A stretch of 64,000 nt of DNA from JAGWBJ01 sp964291465 (GTDB taxonomy: Bacteria; Chloroflexota; Dehalococcoidia; Lucifugimonadales; JAGWBF01), in NCBI GenBank assembly GCA_964291465.2, contig OZ219927.1, positions 1-64,000 of the forward strand. The letters are read 5' to 3'. The translations under genes and the position numbers were made by a program. Of this stretch, positions 53,249 through 61,620 are shown in pieces (within the stretch, counting starts at the first letter, position 1; each line of letters begins with the position of its first letter). The notes under the pieces are model-generated. The model made no database searches and was not told the origin of the DNA. It saw only the letters and a list, made by a program, of their open reading frames with translations.

Positions 53249-54148
53249 TCAGACCCGGTCCAGAAGCGTACGTAGGGCCACGACGAACTCGGCCGGCTTG
53301 TCTCCCGCGACCAGGTGCCCGGCCCCGGGCACCACCGCCCCGGTGCTCCCTGGGACCATCTGCAACATCTTGTCCATCACCTCGGGAAGGAAGAAGTCGC
53401 TGTCTCCGCCCCGGACTAGCAGGGTCGGGCAGCGGACCCTTCCGACGCACTCCCACAGGCGATCGCTGCTCCAGCTCGGTGGGCGAAATCCCGGAGCCCT
53501 GAGCGCCTTGTCATACTTCCAGGTCCACTTCCCGTCGTCCCTCTTCCTGATGCTGTACTTGAGGGCCCCCAGCACTTGCTCCCGCGGCCTGCCGGTGTAC
53601 GACTGGACCCGGTCGGCAAACTCCTCGTAGGAGTCCAGCTCGTCGGGCAGCTCTCGGAAGGTCCGGATCCTGGACTCGCCCGCCCGTCCCATCTCCGGGC
53701 CCGTGTCCACCACGGCCAGCGCCTTGAGGGTGTCCGGTTGGCGCGACGCGAACACGTAGGCGTTGCGCCCTCCCATGGAGTGGCCCACCAGTATGAAGCG
53801 GCGCAGGCCAAGGGCGTCGACCAGGGCGTCCAGGTCCCGCTGGTGCGCATCCAGCGAGTAGTCGCCGTCGGGGGCCCATTCCGTGTCGCCGTGGCCCCGG
53901 GCGTCCAGGGCCAGCACGTGGTAGTCGCCGCATAGGGAGAGGGACACGAAGTCCCAGCTATGGCCCTGCTGCAGAGCCCCATGGAGGAAGAGTATGGTGT
54001 CGGCCCCCTCGTTGCCCCAGTCGAGGTAGTGAAACAGTAGGCCGTTGGCCCGGACGTGCCGGTCCTCGGGCTGCCGTTCCACGGTGAAGCGCACGCCCAT
54101 GGCCCTCGCGGCATCGAAAAGGGATAGACCGGCCCCTTGGGAATTCAC
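53249..54148 (-). CDS. Alpha/beta hydrolase
   Basis: 299 residues. The oxyanion segment LFLHGALQQGHSWD, nucleophile elbow GHSMGG, the late acid near RGGDSDFF and the catalytic His in PGAGHLV complete the triad. The N-terminal leader of about 30 residues is poorly conserved. It could be an esterase, epoxide hydrolase or meta-cleavage type hydrolase; nothing in the context decides. GTG start at 54148 with GGGAG upstream. It converges on the dtxR-type gene with a 5-bp gap. Confidence 0.85.
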   Translation of the reverse strand: MNSQGAGLSLFDAARAMGVRFTVERQPEDRHVRANGLLFHYLDWGNEGADTILFLHGALQQGHSWDFVSLSLCGDYHVLALDARGHGDTEWAPDGDYSLDAHQRDLDALVDALGLRRFILVGHSMGGRNAYVFASRQPDTLKALAVVDTGPEMGRAGESRIRTFRELPDELDSYEEFADRVQSYTGRPREQVLGALKYSIRKRDDGKWTWKYDKALRAPGFRPPSWSSDRLWECVGRVRCPTLLVRGGDSDFFLPEVMDKMLQMVPGSTGAVVPGAGHLVAGDKPAEFVVALRTLLDRV

Positions 54149-54186
54149 AGACAGCGCTCCCGGCTTGTAGTCACTAGAATCATACG

Positions 54187-54201
54187 TCTCTTGTCAAGAG
54201 A
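54187..54201. promoter_or_regulatory. Perfect 15-bp palindrome overlapping a -35 element
   Basis: TCTCTTGTCAAGAGA has two 7-bp arms and one central base. Read on the minus strand it includes TTGACA (54197-54192), the -35 consensus for the hydrolase gene. No clear -10 sits at 16-18 bp. Likely an operator between the divergent hydrolase and NUDIX genes. Confidence 0.45.
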
Positions 54202-54345
54202 GATGCGAGGCCCAGGAGCGGTGGCCGGCGTCTCCGCCGTTCTTGACGGGCCGCATGCAAGGTCGTTAGAATTGCAGCCGTACACGGTCCCCGGAGACGG
54301 TCCCCGGGGGCCGCGTGACGTAGCCTCGAAGGGCGGTGCGGAGGG

Positions 54346-54804
54346 TTGAAGAGACGCGGGCCGGCCCGCAAAGTGGAGAAGCTGGTCTCAGCCGGAGGCG
54401 TCGTGTACAGGCTGGTGGATGGCCGCATAGACACCGTGGTATGCGGGCGGCGCGAGCCCCTCAGGTGGAGTCTCCCCAAGGGCACCCCGGATGAAGGGGA
54501 GACCCTGGAGCAGACGGCCCTTCGGGAGGTCCGCGAGGAGACAGGCCTCGAGGTGGAGATCGAGGCCCCCATCGGCAACATCAACTATTGGTTCGTCAGC
54601 CCCGACAACCGGCGCCACTTCAACAAGACGGTTTACTTCTACCTGATGGCCCACAGAGGCGGGTGCACCGACCAGCATGACCCCGAGTTCGACGAAGTCC
54701 GCTGGGTGCCCTCGGAGGAGGCCCTCAAGAGTCTTGTCTACCCCAACGAGGCCAAGGTGCTGGGCGTGGCGCTGGACATAATAAAGAGCAGGGTGTCCCC
54801 GTGA
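54346..54804 (+). CDS. NUDIX hydrolase
   Basis: 152 residues with a complete Nudix box, from GTPDEGETLEQ through REVREETGL, the magnesium site that cuts a nucleoside diphosphate linked to another moiety. The N-terminal VSAGGVVYR and the WSLPKGTPDEGE context recall diadenosine tetraphosphate or mutT-like enzymes. The start is TTG 54346, pressed against GGAGGG; GTG 54373 is possible. It is followed by an acetyltransferase gene. Confidence 0.87.
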   Translation: MKRRGPARKVEKLVSAGGVVYRLVDGRIDTVVCGRREPLRWSLPKGTPDEGETLEQTALREVREETGLEVEIEAPIGNINYWFVSPDNRRHFNKTVYFYLMAHRGGCTDQHDPEFDEVRWVPSEEALKSLVYPNEAKVLGVALDIIKSRVSP

Positions 54805-54819
54805 CCGGCGGACTCCCCG

Positions 54820-55407
54820 TTGCGACGGGACTCTGATTTGCGGCTCACCGGCGGCAAGGTGGTCCTGAGAGAGAAGGGGCTGGAGGACGCCTGGCTCGAC
54901 TACCTGTGGAGGACCGACAAAGAGATAGCCAGGCTGGATGCGGCCTTCCCCCTGAAGATGACCTTCCAGGAGTTCCTGCGGCTCTTTCGTGACCAACTCC
55001 GTTACCCGACCCCCGCCTCGGGACGCTTTGGAATCGACACAAGAGAGGGCAGGTACATCGGCACCTGCATGTTCTACGATCTGGACTCGGTGAACCGCCA
55101 GGCCGAGATCGGCATCGTCATCGGCGACCGGGAGTACTGGGGGCGGAGGTACGGCTACGACGCGGTGGTCACGCTGCTGGACTACCTGTTCTCGGACGGC
55201 GGCATAGACCGGCTCTACCTCCACACTCTGGAATGGAACCAGAGGGCCCAACGCGCCTTCTCCAACTGCGGGTTCAGCCCCCTTCGCCGCGTCCGTCGCA
55301 ATGGCCTCGATTTCATCCTCATGGAGATCAAGAAGGACGACTGGGTCCGCGTCAGGGATGAGAAGCTGGCCATCAGGGACGGGGCGGCTTGCGCGACCAG
55401 GGACTAG
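54820..55407 (+). CDS. GNAT family N-acetyltransferase
   Basis: 195 residues of the RimJ/RimL type: LTGGKVVLREKGLED at the start, YIGTCMFYDLD, IGDREYWGRRYGYDAV (acetyl-CoA binding loop, Q/RxxGxG/A-like) and LEWNQRAQRAFSNCGF. It probably acetylates a protein N-terminus or a small amine. TTG 54820 or TTG 54838 may be the start. It follows the NUDIX gene by 15 bp. Confidence 0.85.
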   Translation: MRRDSDLRLTGGKVVLREKGLEDAWLDYLWRTDKEIARLDAAFPLKMTFQEFLRLFRDQLRYPTPASGRFGIDTREGRYIGTCMFYDLDSVNRQAEIGIVIGDREYWGRRYGYDAVVTLLDYLFSDGGIDRLYLHTLEWNQRAQRAFSNCGFSPLRRVRRNGLDFILMEIKKDDWVRVRDEKLAIRDGAACATRD

Positions 55408-55415
55408 CTACGGCG

Positions 55416-55443
55416 TTGATTGACAATTCCTTCCTGCTATGGT
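55416..55443 (+). promoter_or_regulatory. Promoter of the respiratory operon
   Basis: TTGATT (55416-55421), 16 bp, TATGGT (55438-55443), followed directly by the perfect palindrome GCTTGCAAGC (55444-55453). It lies 237 nt upstream of ctaA; the stretch between holds a Rex-like site and no gene that I can support. Confidence 0.4.
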
Positions 55444-55459
55444 AGCTTGCAAGCGTACC

Positions 55460-55477
55460 TAGTGAAATTTTACACAA
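55460..55477. promoter_or_regulatory. Rex-like redox operator candidate
   Basis: TAGTGAAATTTTACACAA matches the canonical Rex site TTGTGAAATATTTCACAA at 15 of 18 positions. It is an AT-rich island in GC-rich DNA, just downstream of the predicted promoter of the cytochrome oxidase operon. Rex senses NADH/NAD in many Gram-positive groups; no rex gene is in the window. Confidence 0.4.
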
Positions 55478-55679
55478 ACTCCGCCTTCGTCCGCGTGGGC
55501 GAGAGAAGTGTCCGGACGGTCAACGGTCCCGCCGGGCGCGGGTCGGGCAGAGGGCAGGCAATTCTCGCGCGTGGCGGGGCCCCCGCATCGGGAGGGCCGC
55601 CGAGCATCCAGAGCCGAGTTGGCGGAGTGACGAGGGTGGAACAGGCGGTCTTCTTCCATGGGGACTTCCTCGAGGTGCA

Positions 55680-56603
55680 GTGACGGAACGGGACGTCGGC
55701 CGGCCGTTACAGGTCCTATCGATCGTAACCCTGTTCTCCGTATTGGGCTTGGTGGTGCTGGGAGGTGTGGTCCGGTTGACGGAGTCGGGCTTGGGCTGTC
55801 CCGACTGGCCCCTCTGCCACGGCCAGATCATCCCACCCATGAACACGGACACCCTCATAGAGTACTCACACCGCCTTATGGCGTCCGTCGTGGGCGTGCT
55901 GGTGGTGGTCACGGCGTTCGGGATATGGCGCTCGTACCGCAGGGACCGGTGGCTGATGGTTCCCGCCGGCATGGCGGTCCTGCTGCTGTTGGTACAGGTG
56001 CTCCTGGGCGGCTTCACCGTGCTGAGGGAGCTTTCCGGTGAGATGGTCATGGCGCACCTAGCCACCGCCGAGGCCCTCCTCGCCGTGCTAGTGGTCCTGA
56101 CCCTGGCGGCGATGGGCCGTGTTGGGGCCATCGCGGGACCGCCGGAACGCCGGCTGTCGTTGCTGGCCGCGGCCGCCCTGCTCATGGCGTACGGGGTGCT
56201 GCTCACAGGCTCGTACGTGACCGTGTCGGGCTCGACGCCGGCCTGCGGCACCGCGTGGCCCCTGTGCGACGGCGGGCTCCTGCCGGGCAGCCATCACGCG
56301 GCTATGCACATGGTCCATAGGGTGGCGGGCCTGGTTGCCGCGGTGCTGATGGCGTTCACGCTGGCGGCGGCGTGGAGAAGGCGTCAGCGCGACGGATGGC
56401 TGGGACGGCTTGCCCTGGCCGTGGCCGTCGCATTCGGCATACAGATATTCGTGGGCGCCGCGATCATGTTCTCCAGCTTCGATCTGGCCGCAAGGCTGGC
56501 CCACCTGGCCGTCGCCAGTCTCGTCTGGCTGGGACTGTCGGCCGTGGTGGTCCTGTTGTGGGCTCCCAGGGAGCAGCGGCTTCGAGGTGCGGCTGTTGCT
56601 TGA
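55680..56603 (+). CDS. ctaA: Heme A synthase (CtaA/COX15)
   Basis: Oxidises heme O to heme A in the membrane. 307 residues with eight predicted helices and the twofold pattern of heme-ligand histidines: EYSHRLMAS and VMAHLATAE in the first half, HMVHRVAGL and ARLAHLAVA in the second. Two cysteine loops (ESGLGCPDWPLCHG and STPACGTAWPLCDG) match those of the Bacillus enzyme. GTG start 55680 after GAGGTG. ctaB begins before its stop. Confidence 0.93.
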   Translation: MTERDVGRPLQVLSIVTLFSVLGLVVLGGVVRLTESGLGCPDWPLCHGQIIPPMNTDTLIEYSHRLMASVVGVLVVVTAFGIWRSYRRDRWLMVPAGMAVLLLLVQVLLGGFTVLRELSGEMVMAHLATAEALLAVLVVLTLAAMGRVGAIAGPPERRLSLLAAAALLMAYGVLLTGSYVTVSGSTPACGTAWPLCDGGLLPGSHHAAMHMVHRVAGLVAAVLMAFTLAAAWRRRQRDGWLGRLALAVAVAFGIQIFVGAAIMFSSFDLAARLAHLAVASLVWLGLSAVVVLLWAPREQRLRGAAVA

Positions 56604-57536
56604 ACCAGGCCAGACGGCCCCGGCATCCACCGCGCTGGGCAGGGCCCCCCTCCTGTCCCAGGCTTCGGACTACCTTTCTCTGACCAAGCCGCCGATAGTC
56701 CTGCTGCTCCTGATCACGGCCCTGGGAGGGGTGTTCCTGGCAGCCGATGGCTCGCCGCCGGTCGTAGCGACGCTGCTGCTCCTGGTGGGCGGCGCCGCGG
56801 CCGCGGGAGGGGCCAGCGCCATAAACCACTACCTGGACCGGGATATCGACGGGCTCATGGTGCGGACCCGGCGGCGGGTCCTGCCGTCCCGCCGGGTCTC
56901 CCCCGGGGCCGCCCTCACCTTCGGCGTGGTCCTGAATATCTTCGCCTTCGGCCTGCTGGCGACGTGGGTCAATCTTCTGGCGGCGTCGCTGACCCTCAGC
57001 GGCACCCTCTTCTACGTTCTCGTCTACACGTCCTGGCTGAAACGGACGACGGCGCAGAACATAGTCATCGGGGGGCCGCCGGAGCGGTGCCGCCGATGGC
57101 GGGCTGGGCCGCCGTCACGGGGGGGCTGGAGCTTCCGGCCCTGTACCTGTTCGCCTTGGTCTTCTTCTGGACGCCGCCCCACTTCTGGGCCCTGGCTCTG
57201 CTGATCCGGCAGGACTACGCCCGCGCCGGCATTCCCATGCTCCCGGTGGTGGCGGGCCTGGAGTCCACCCGCCGCAACATCATCCTGTACACGGTGACCG
57301 TCGTAACCATCTCCATCCTGTTCTTCACGACCCAGGCCGTGGGGATGGTCTACTTCGGCTCCGCCCTCCTCCTGGGCGCGGCGTTCCTGCTGCTGGCGTG
57401 GCATCTCAGGGCCAGCGACCGGGTAGACCCGGACAGGCCGCAAGTCCAGGGGGCGAAGGCGCTCTACCTGTACTCGTTGGCCTACGTGGCGCTGCTCTTC
57501 ACAGCGGTAATGGTAGACAGCGTGGTGAGGATATGA
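56587..57536 (+). pseudogene. ctaB: Heme O synthase (CtaB/CyoE/COX10) broken by a one-base frameshift
   Basis: Adds the farnesyl chain to protoheme IX, supplying heme O for CtaA. The first part (about 56587-57075, GTG or TTG start) encodes the N-terminal helices with the prenyl-binding NHYLDRDIDGLMVRTRRR and ends NIVIGG. The rest (about 57076-57536) is in another frame: AAGAVPPMAGWAAVTG, then FFWTPPHFWALAL and the C-terminal helices. The break is at the G run 57070-57075, which has six G where seven would restore the frame. It may be a real mutation, a programmed shift or a sequencing error. Everything else looks intact. Confidence 0.88.
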
Positions 57537-57574
57537 CGATGCCCGGCGTACGCCGCCGAAAGCGACTGTGCCCC

Positions 57575-57603
57575 TTGAATACTAGGTTGGCCTCTGCTAA
57601 ACT
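57575..57603 (+). promoter_or_regulatory. Promoter upstream of ctaC
   Basis: TTGAAT (57575-57580), 17 bp, TAAACT (57598-57603), with TGC directly before the -10 (extended -10). It allows ctaC and downstream genes to be expressed apart from ctaAB. Confidence 0.5.
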
Positions 57604-57680
57604 CGCCGGTGCGATTCCCGGGATGCTTCGAGCATGACCCATCGACCATTGACAGACACTTCCGAGAGGGGGCGCGTGTA

Positions 57681-58790
57681 ATGCCCAGGCGCCCGGCCTT
57701 CAGACTGGTGCTGATGGCCCTCTCCGCCCTTGGCCTCCTGCTGTTCGTCGGATGCACCCCGGACCATCCCCAGTCGACCTTCGACGTAGCGGGGCCGGTG
57801 GCGGACAAGCAGCGGACCCTGTTTTACATAATCTTCTGGGCGGCGGTGTTCGTATTCGTGGTGGTCGAGGGGATCCTCGTCTACACGGTGGTCCGGTACC
57901 GTCGCAGGCCCGCCGAAGAGGGCATACCGCCCCAGACCCACGGCAACACCCGGCTGGAGATAGGCTGGACCATCGCCCCCGCCGTGGTGCTTGCGGTCAT
58001 CGCGGTGCCCACCATCATATACATCTTCGATATCTCCTCCGAAGCGGGTCCGGACGCCCTTACGGTCAACGTGACCGGCCACCAATGGTGGTGGGAGTTC
58101 GAGTACCCGGAGCTGAACGTGGTGACGGCCAACGAGATGCACCTGCCCGTCGACAGGCAGATCCGGGTGAACCTCCGGTCCGATGACGTCATCCACAGCT
58201 TCTGGATACCGAAGCTTGCGGGCAAACAGGACGTGATACCCAGGAACCTGAACGTGATGCAGTTTACCGCGGCGAAGGATGATATAGACTCCTTCCCGCT
58301 GGTCCTGTACGGCCAGTGCGCCGAGTTCTGCGGCGTAGCCCATGCCCACATGAGGTTCCGTGTCATCGTGCACGACAGCACCGAGAACACGTTCGAGGAC
58401 TGGGTGGCGGCGTACCGCCAGCCCCATGTCCCACCCAGCGGAGACGCGGCCGAGGGAGCTACCATCTTCGCCGCCCGAGGGTGTCTCCTCTGCCACTGGG
58501 TGGAGGGCCCAACCCCGGTGGAGATCAGGGAGGGGTTGAACGAGGCCTTCCTGCGGGGTGAGCCCAGGTTCCCCGCGCCCAACCTGAACAAGTTCGGGAC
58601 CCGGGCCACCTTCGTTGCGGGCTACATGGACCTGAACCGGGAGAACCTGATCAGCTGGCTGGAAGACCCCGAGAGCATCAAGCCGGGCAACCGGATGTCG
58701 GAGCTGGCCACCGTCTATACGGACCCCGAGTCCCAGCTCAGCCGGGACGAGGTGGAGAAGCTGGCCTCCTACCTGCTGAGCCTGGAATAG
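57681..58790 (+). CDS. ctaC: Cytochrome c oxidase subunit II with fused cytochrome c (caa3 type)
   Basis: 369 residues from ATG 57681. A lipoprotein signal (lipobox LFVGC, Cys 25), two membrane helices (about 45-65, 90-110), then the CuA domain with DVIHSFWIP and CAEFCGVAHAHM (Cys 213, Cys 217, His 221, Met 224). A C-terminal cytochrome c domain carries CLLCH (Cys 268, Cys 271, His 272). It receives electrons and passes them to subunit I. A second cytochrome c domain is fused to subunit IV downstream. Confidence 0.95.
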   Translation: MPRRPAFRLVLMALSALGLLLFVGCTPDHPQSTFDVAGPVADKQRTLFYIIFWAAVFVFVVVEGILVYTVVRYRRRPAEEGIPPQTHGNTRLEIGWTIAPAVVLAVIAVPTIIYIFDISSEAGPDALTVNVTGHQWWWEFEYPELNVVTANEMHLPVDRQIRVNLRSDDVIHSFWIPKLAGKQDVIPRNLNVMQFTAAKDDIDSFPLVLYGQCAEFCGVAHAHMRFRVIVHDSTENTFEDWVAAYRQPHVPPSGDAAEGATIFAARGCLLCHWVEGPTPVEIREGLNEAFLRGEPRFPAPNLNKFGTRATFVAGYMDLNRENLISWLEDPESIKPGNRMSELATVYTDPESQLSRDEVEKLASYLLSLE

Positions 58791-58805
58791 TGAAGCGCAT
58801 GCTCG

Positions 58806-58841
58806 CATACTCGGTTATAATGCCCATACTCGGCTATAATG
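58806..58841 (+). repeat. Duplicated -10 element upstream of ctaD
   Basis: The 17-bp unit CATACTCGGYTATAATG occurs at 58806-58822 and 58825-58841, 19 bp apart. Each copy has a perfect TATAAT (58816-58821 and 58835-58840). Neither has a good -35, so strength is uncertain. Confidence 0.6.
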
Positions 58842-58878
58842 AAGAGAAATCCACGGGCGGTTACCGCGGAGGTGTTCG

Positions 58879-60900
58879 ATGGTAACCATCACGGGCTCCA
58901 TATCGGAAGCTCTTCGCCGGCCCACCAGCTACGAAGGCGTGTGGAGCTGGATAACCACCGTCGACCACAAGCGCATCGGCATACTCTACGGCGTCACGGC
59001 CTTCATCTTCTTCCTGCTGGCCGGCGTCGAAGCCCTTATGATGCGGATCCAGCTCTCGGGAAGCGAGCTGGAGGTCGTCAGCCCCGAGGTCTTCAGCCAA
59101 CTCTTCACCATGCACGGGCTGAGCATGATATTCCTGGCGATAATGCCCCTGAGCGCCGCCTTCTTCAACTACATGATCCCGTTGATGATAGGGGCGCGGG
59201 ACGTGGCCTTTCCCCGCCTCAACGCCCTGAGCTACTGGATATTCCTGGGCGGAGGCATCCTTCTCAACAGCGGCTGGTTCCTTGGCGGCTCTCCCAACGT
59301 CGGTTGGTTCGCCTACTCCAACCTGACGGACGACGTCTTCAATCCCGGACGGGGCGTGGACTTCTACACCGTCGGGCTCTTGGTGCTGGGCACGGCCACC
59401 ATGGCGGCCGGGTTCAACTTCCTGGTAACCATCATCAACATGCGGGCGCCCGGCATGACCCTTATGCGCATGCCCGTCTTCGTCTGGATGACGCTGATCA
59501 CCTCTTTCCTCATCATCTTGGCCTTCCCGGTTATCACCGTGGCCCTCATCGAGCTCATGTTCGACAGGACCTTCGGCACCAACTTCTTCGTCCCCCTCGC
59601 CGGCGGGGACCCGGTCCTGTGGCAGCACCTCTTCTGGGTCTTCGGCCACCCCGAGGTGTACATCCTGATACTGCCGGCCATGGGCATCGTCTCGGAGATT
59701 CTGCCGACCTTTGCCCGAAAGCCCCTCTTCGGGTACCCGGTGGTGGTCCTGTCGGGGGTGATAATCGGGTTCCTGGGCTGGGGGGTCTGGAGCCATCACA
59801 TGTTCACTGTCGGGCTGGGGCCCATAGCCAACGCGGCGTTCGCGGTGAGCACCATGGCCATCGCTATACCCACAGGCGTGAAGATATTCAACTGGATCGC
59901 TACCCTGTGGCAGGGCTCCGTGCATCTGTCGTCGTCCCTCCTCTTCGCCGTGGGATTCATCGCCATGTTTATCATCGGCGGCCTCAGTGGCGTCATGCAC
60001 GCCTCGCCGCCCTCGGATGCCCAGCAGCAGGACACCTACTTCATCGTGGCGCACTTCCACTACGTCCTCTTCGGGGGCAGCATATTCGCCCTGTTCGCGG
60101 GCGCCTACTACTGGTGGCCCAAGATGACGGGCCGGATACTGGACGAGGGGCTTGGAAAGCTGCATTTCTGGCTGACCTTCATAGGCTTCAACATAACCTT
60201 CTTCCCCATGCACTTCCTGGGAATGGACGGCATGCCCCGGCGCATCTGGACCTACGACTCGGACATGGGCTGGGACCTGTGGAACGGAGTGGCCTCGGCC
60301 GGCTCCTTCATCATCGCCATATCGGTGCTGGTGTTCATACACAACGTGTTCCGCACCCGCCGGAAGGGCGAGATATCGGGCAACGACCCCTGGGACGGCC
60401 GGACGCTGGAGTGGTCCATATCGTCTCCGCCTCCCCATTACAACTTCGAGGAGATCCCCGTGGTCCACAGCAGGGACCCCTACTGGGAGGAGAAGTGGCC
60501 CAACGGGAACGGCGAGCATGGCGGTCCGGTGCCGGTAGCCGGGGGCTCCAACGGTCATGAGGGCGGGCACGGCCCCGGGGAGGAGCGCCTGCAGCAGCAG
60601 GCCGTCATCGACGCCCAGGCGCGCCGGATTGCCGAGCTCGAGGCCGTGCTGGCCTCTGGTAGCACCGCAATCGCTGAACGCGCGGCACACGAGGCCCCGG
60701 ACCACGGCGGCATACACATGCCGGGACTCTCCTACTATCCCTTCGTCGTCGCCATGGGCCTCACCATAGCCGGGTACGGTATGATCTTCCACGAGACGCT
60801 GACCTGGGCCATGGCGGCCGTGGGCGGAGCCATCGGCATAGTCGGCATCTATGCCTGGTCCTTCGAGCCCGCCTCCGAGGAACCCGAGGGAGGACACTGA
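58879..60900 (+). CDS. ctaD: Cytochrome c oxidase subunit I
   Basis: Catalytic subunit with heme a, heme a3 and CuB. 673 residues. Helix landmarks: FTMHGLSM (low-spin heme ligand), WVFGHPEVYIL (His-Tyr crosslink, His 257 to Tyr 261), WSHHMFTVG (CuB ligands), GVKIFNWIATLW and VAHFHYVLFGG (both heme ligands). After the twelve core helices there is an unusual tail of about 150 residues: a Gly/Pro-rich stretch, a coiled-coil-like helix (about 568-594; AVIDAQARRIAELEAVLAS) and two more helices (about 615-665). The ribosome site GGAGGT precedes ATG 58879. Confidence 0.96.
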   Translation: MVTITGSISEALRRPTSYEGVWSWITTVDHKRIGILYGVTAFIFFLLAGVEALMMRIQLSGSELEVVSPEVFSQLFTMHGLSMIFLAIMPLSAAFFNYMIPLMIGARDVAFPRLNALSYWIFLGGGILLNSGWFLGGSPNVGWFAYSNLTDDVFNPGRGVDFYTVGLLVLGTATMAAGFNFLVTIINMRAPGMTLMRMPVFVWMTLITSFLIILAFPVITVALIELMFDRTFGTNFFVPLAGGDPVLWQHLFWVFGHPEVYILILPAMGIVSEILPTFARKPLFGYPVVVLSGVIIGFLGWGVWSHHMFTVGLGPIANAAFAVSTMAIAIPTGVKIFNWIATLWQGSVHLSSSLLFAVGFIAMFIIGGLSGVMHASPPSDAQQQDTYFIVAHFHYVLFGGSIFALFAGAYYWWPKMTGRILDEGLGKLHFWLTFIGFNITFFPMHFLGMDGMPRRIWTYDSDMGWDLWNGVASAGSFIIAISVLVFIHNVFRTRRKGEISGNDPWDGRTLEWSISSPPPHYNFEEIPVVHSRDPYWEEKWPNGNGEHGGPVPVAGGSNGHEGGHGPGEERLQQQAVIDAQARRIAELEAVLASGSTAIAERAAHEAPDHGGIHMPGLSYYPFVVAMGLTIAGYGMIFHETLTWAMAAVGGAIGIVGIYAWSFEPASEEPEGGH

Positions 60901-60925
60901 ACCGTGACAGGGAGGAGCGGCTAAA

Positions 60926-61561
60926 TTGCACGAGCAGTCGCCTTCGGTGGGTCACCACGTGGTGGTGGAGGACACGACTACTGGGCTCAACCATCGCAAG
61001 ATGCTCATGTGGCTGTTCCTGGGCTCTGACTGCCTCTTCTTTGGCGCCCTCTTATCCACCTACCTGATCTACCGTGGCCAGAGCCTGGTTGGCCCCTTCC
61101 CCGAGGACGTGTTCGACATCCCGACGACCTCGGTAAGCACCTTCGCCCTGCTGATGAGCAGCATGTCCATGGTGCTGGCCTATTCGGCCCTCAACCGGGG
61201 CAACATCAGGGGGTTCCGTGTCTGGATACTGTCCACCTGCCTGCTGGGAGCCGCCTTCCTCGGCTTTCAGGTGTTCGAGTTCTACGAGTTCTCCCAGCAT
61301 GGACTGAGCCCGCGCACCAACCTGTTCGGCACCACCTTCTTCACGCTGACCGGGTTCCACGGGGCCCACGTCACCGTCGGCGTGATATGGCTCCTGTCCA
61401 TATTCGGCTACTCCCTGTTCGGCGGAAAGAAGGCGGACCGTGTCCTCGCCGACCGGGAAGGGCTTAGCGTGGACCTGGCAGCCCTGTACTGGCACTTCGT
61501 GGACATCGTCTGGATCGTCATATTCGCCGTGGTCTACCTGATAGGGGTGGGAGTCACCTAG
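60926..61561 (+). CDS. ctaE: Cytochrome c oxidase subunit III
   Basis: 211 residues with five membrane helices, the short form seen in caa3 oxidases. RKMLMWLFLGSDCLFFGALL at helix 1, FTLTGFHGAHVTVG and LYWHFVDIVWIVIF near the end are subunit III signatures. TTG start 60926 has GGAGGAG 8 nt upstream. It follows ctaD by 25 bp. Confidence 0.94.
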   Translation: MHEQSPSVGHHVVVEDTTTGLNHRKMLMWLFLGSDCLFFGALLSTYLIYRGQSLVGPFPEDVFDIPTTSVSTFALLMSSMSMVLAYSALNRGNIRGFRVWILSTCLLGAAFLGFQVFEFYEFSQHGLSPRTNLFGTTFFTLTGFHGAHVTVGVIWLLSIFGYSLFGGKKADRVLADREGLSVDLAALYWHFVDIVWIVIFAVVYLIGVGVT

Positions 61562-61620
61562 TCGCCGTGCCCTCCTGGTCTGAGAGACCCGGGGACCGTG
61601 AATCATGAGAGCGATATCTG

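Noticed and set aside
55626..55665. T-box antiterminator-like sequence (GAGGGTGGAACAGGCGG) before ctaA
   Set aside because: It resembles the T-box core, but there is no specifier stem, no terminator, and the downstream gene is not amino-acid related.
55420..55683. 87-codon open frame upstream of ctaA
   Set aside because: No ribosome site, odd composition, and it covers the promoter and operator candidates.
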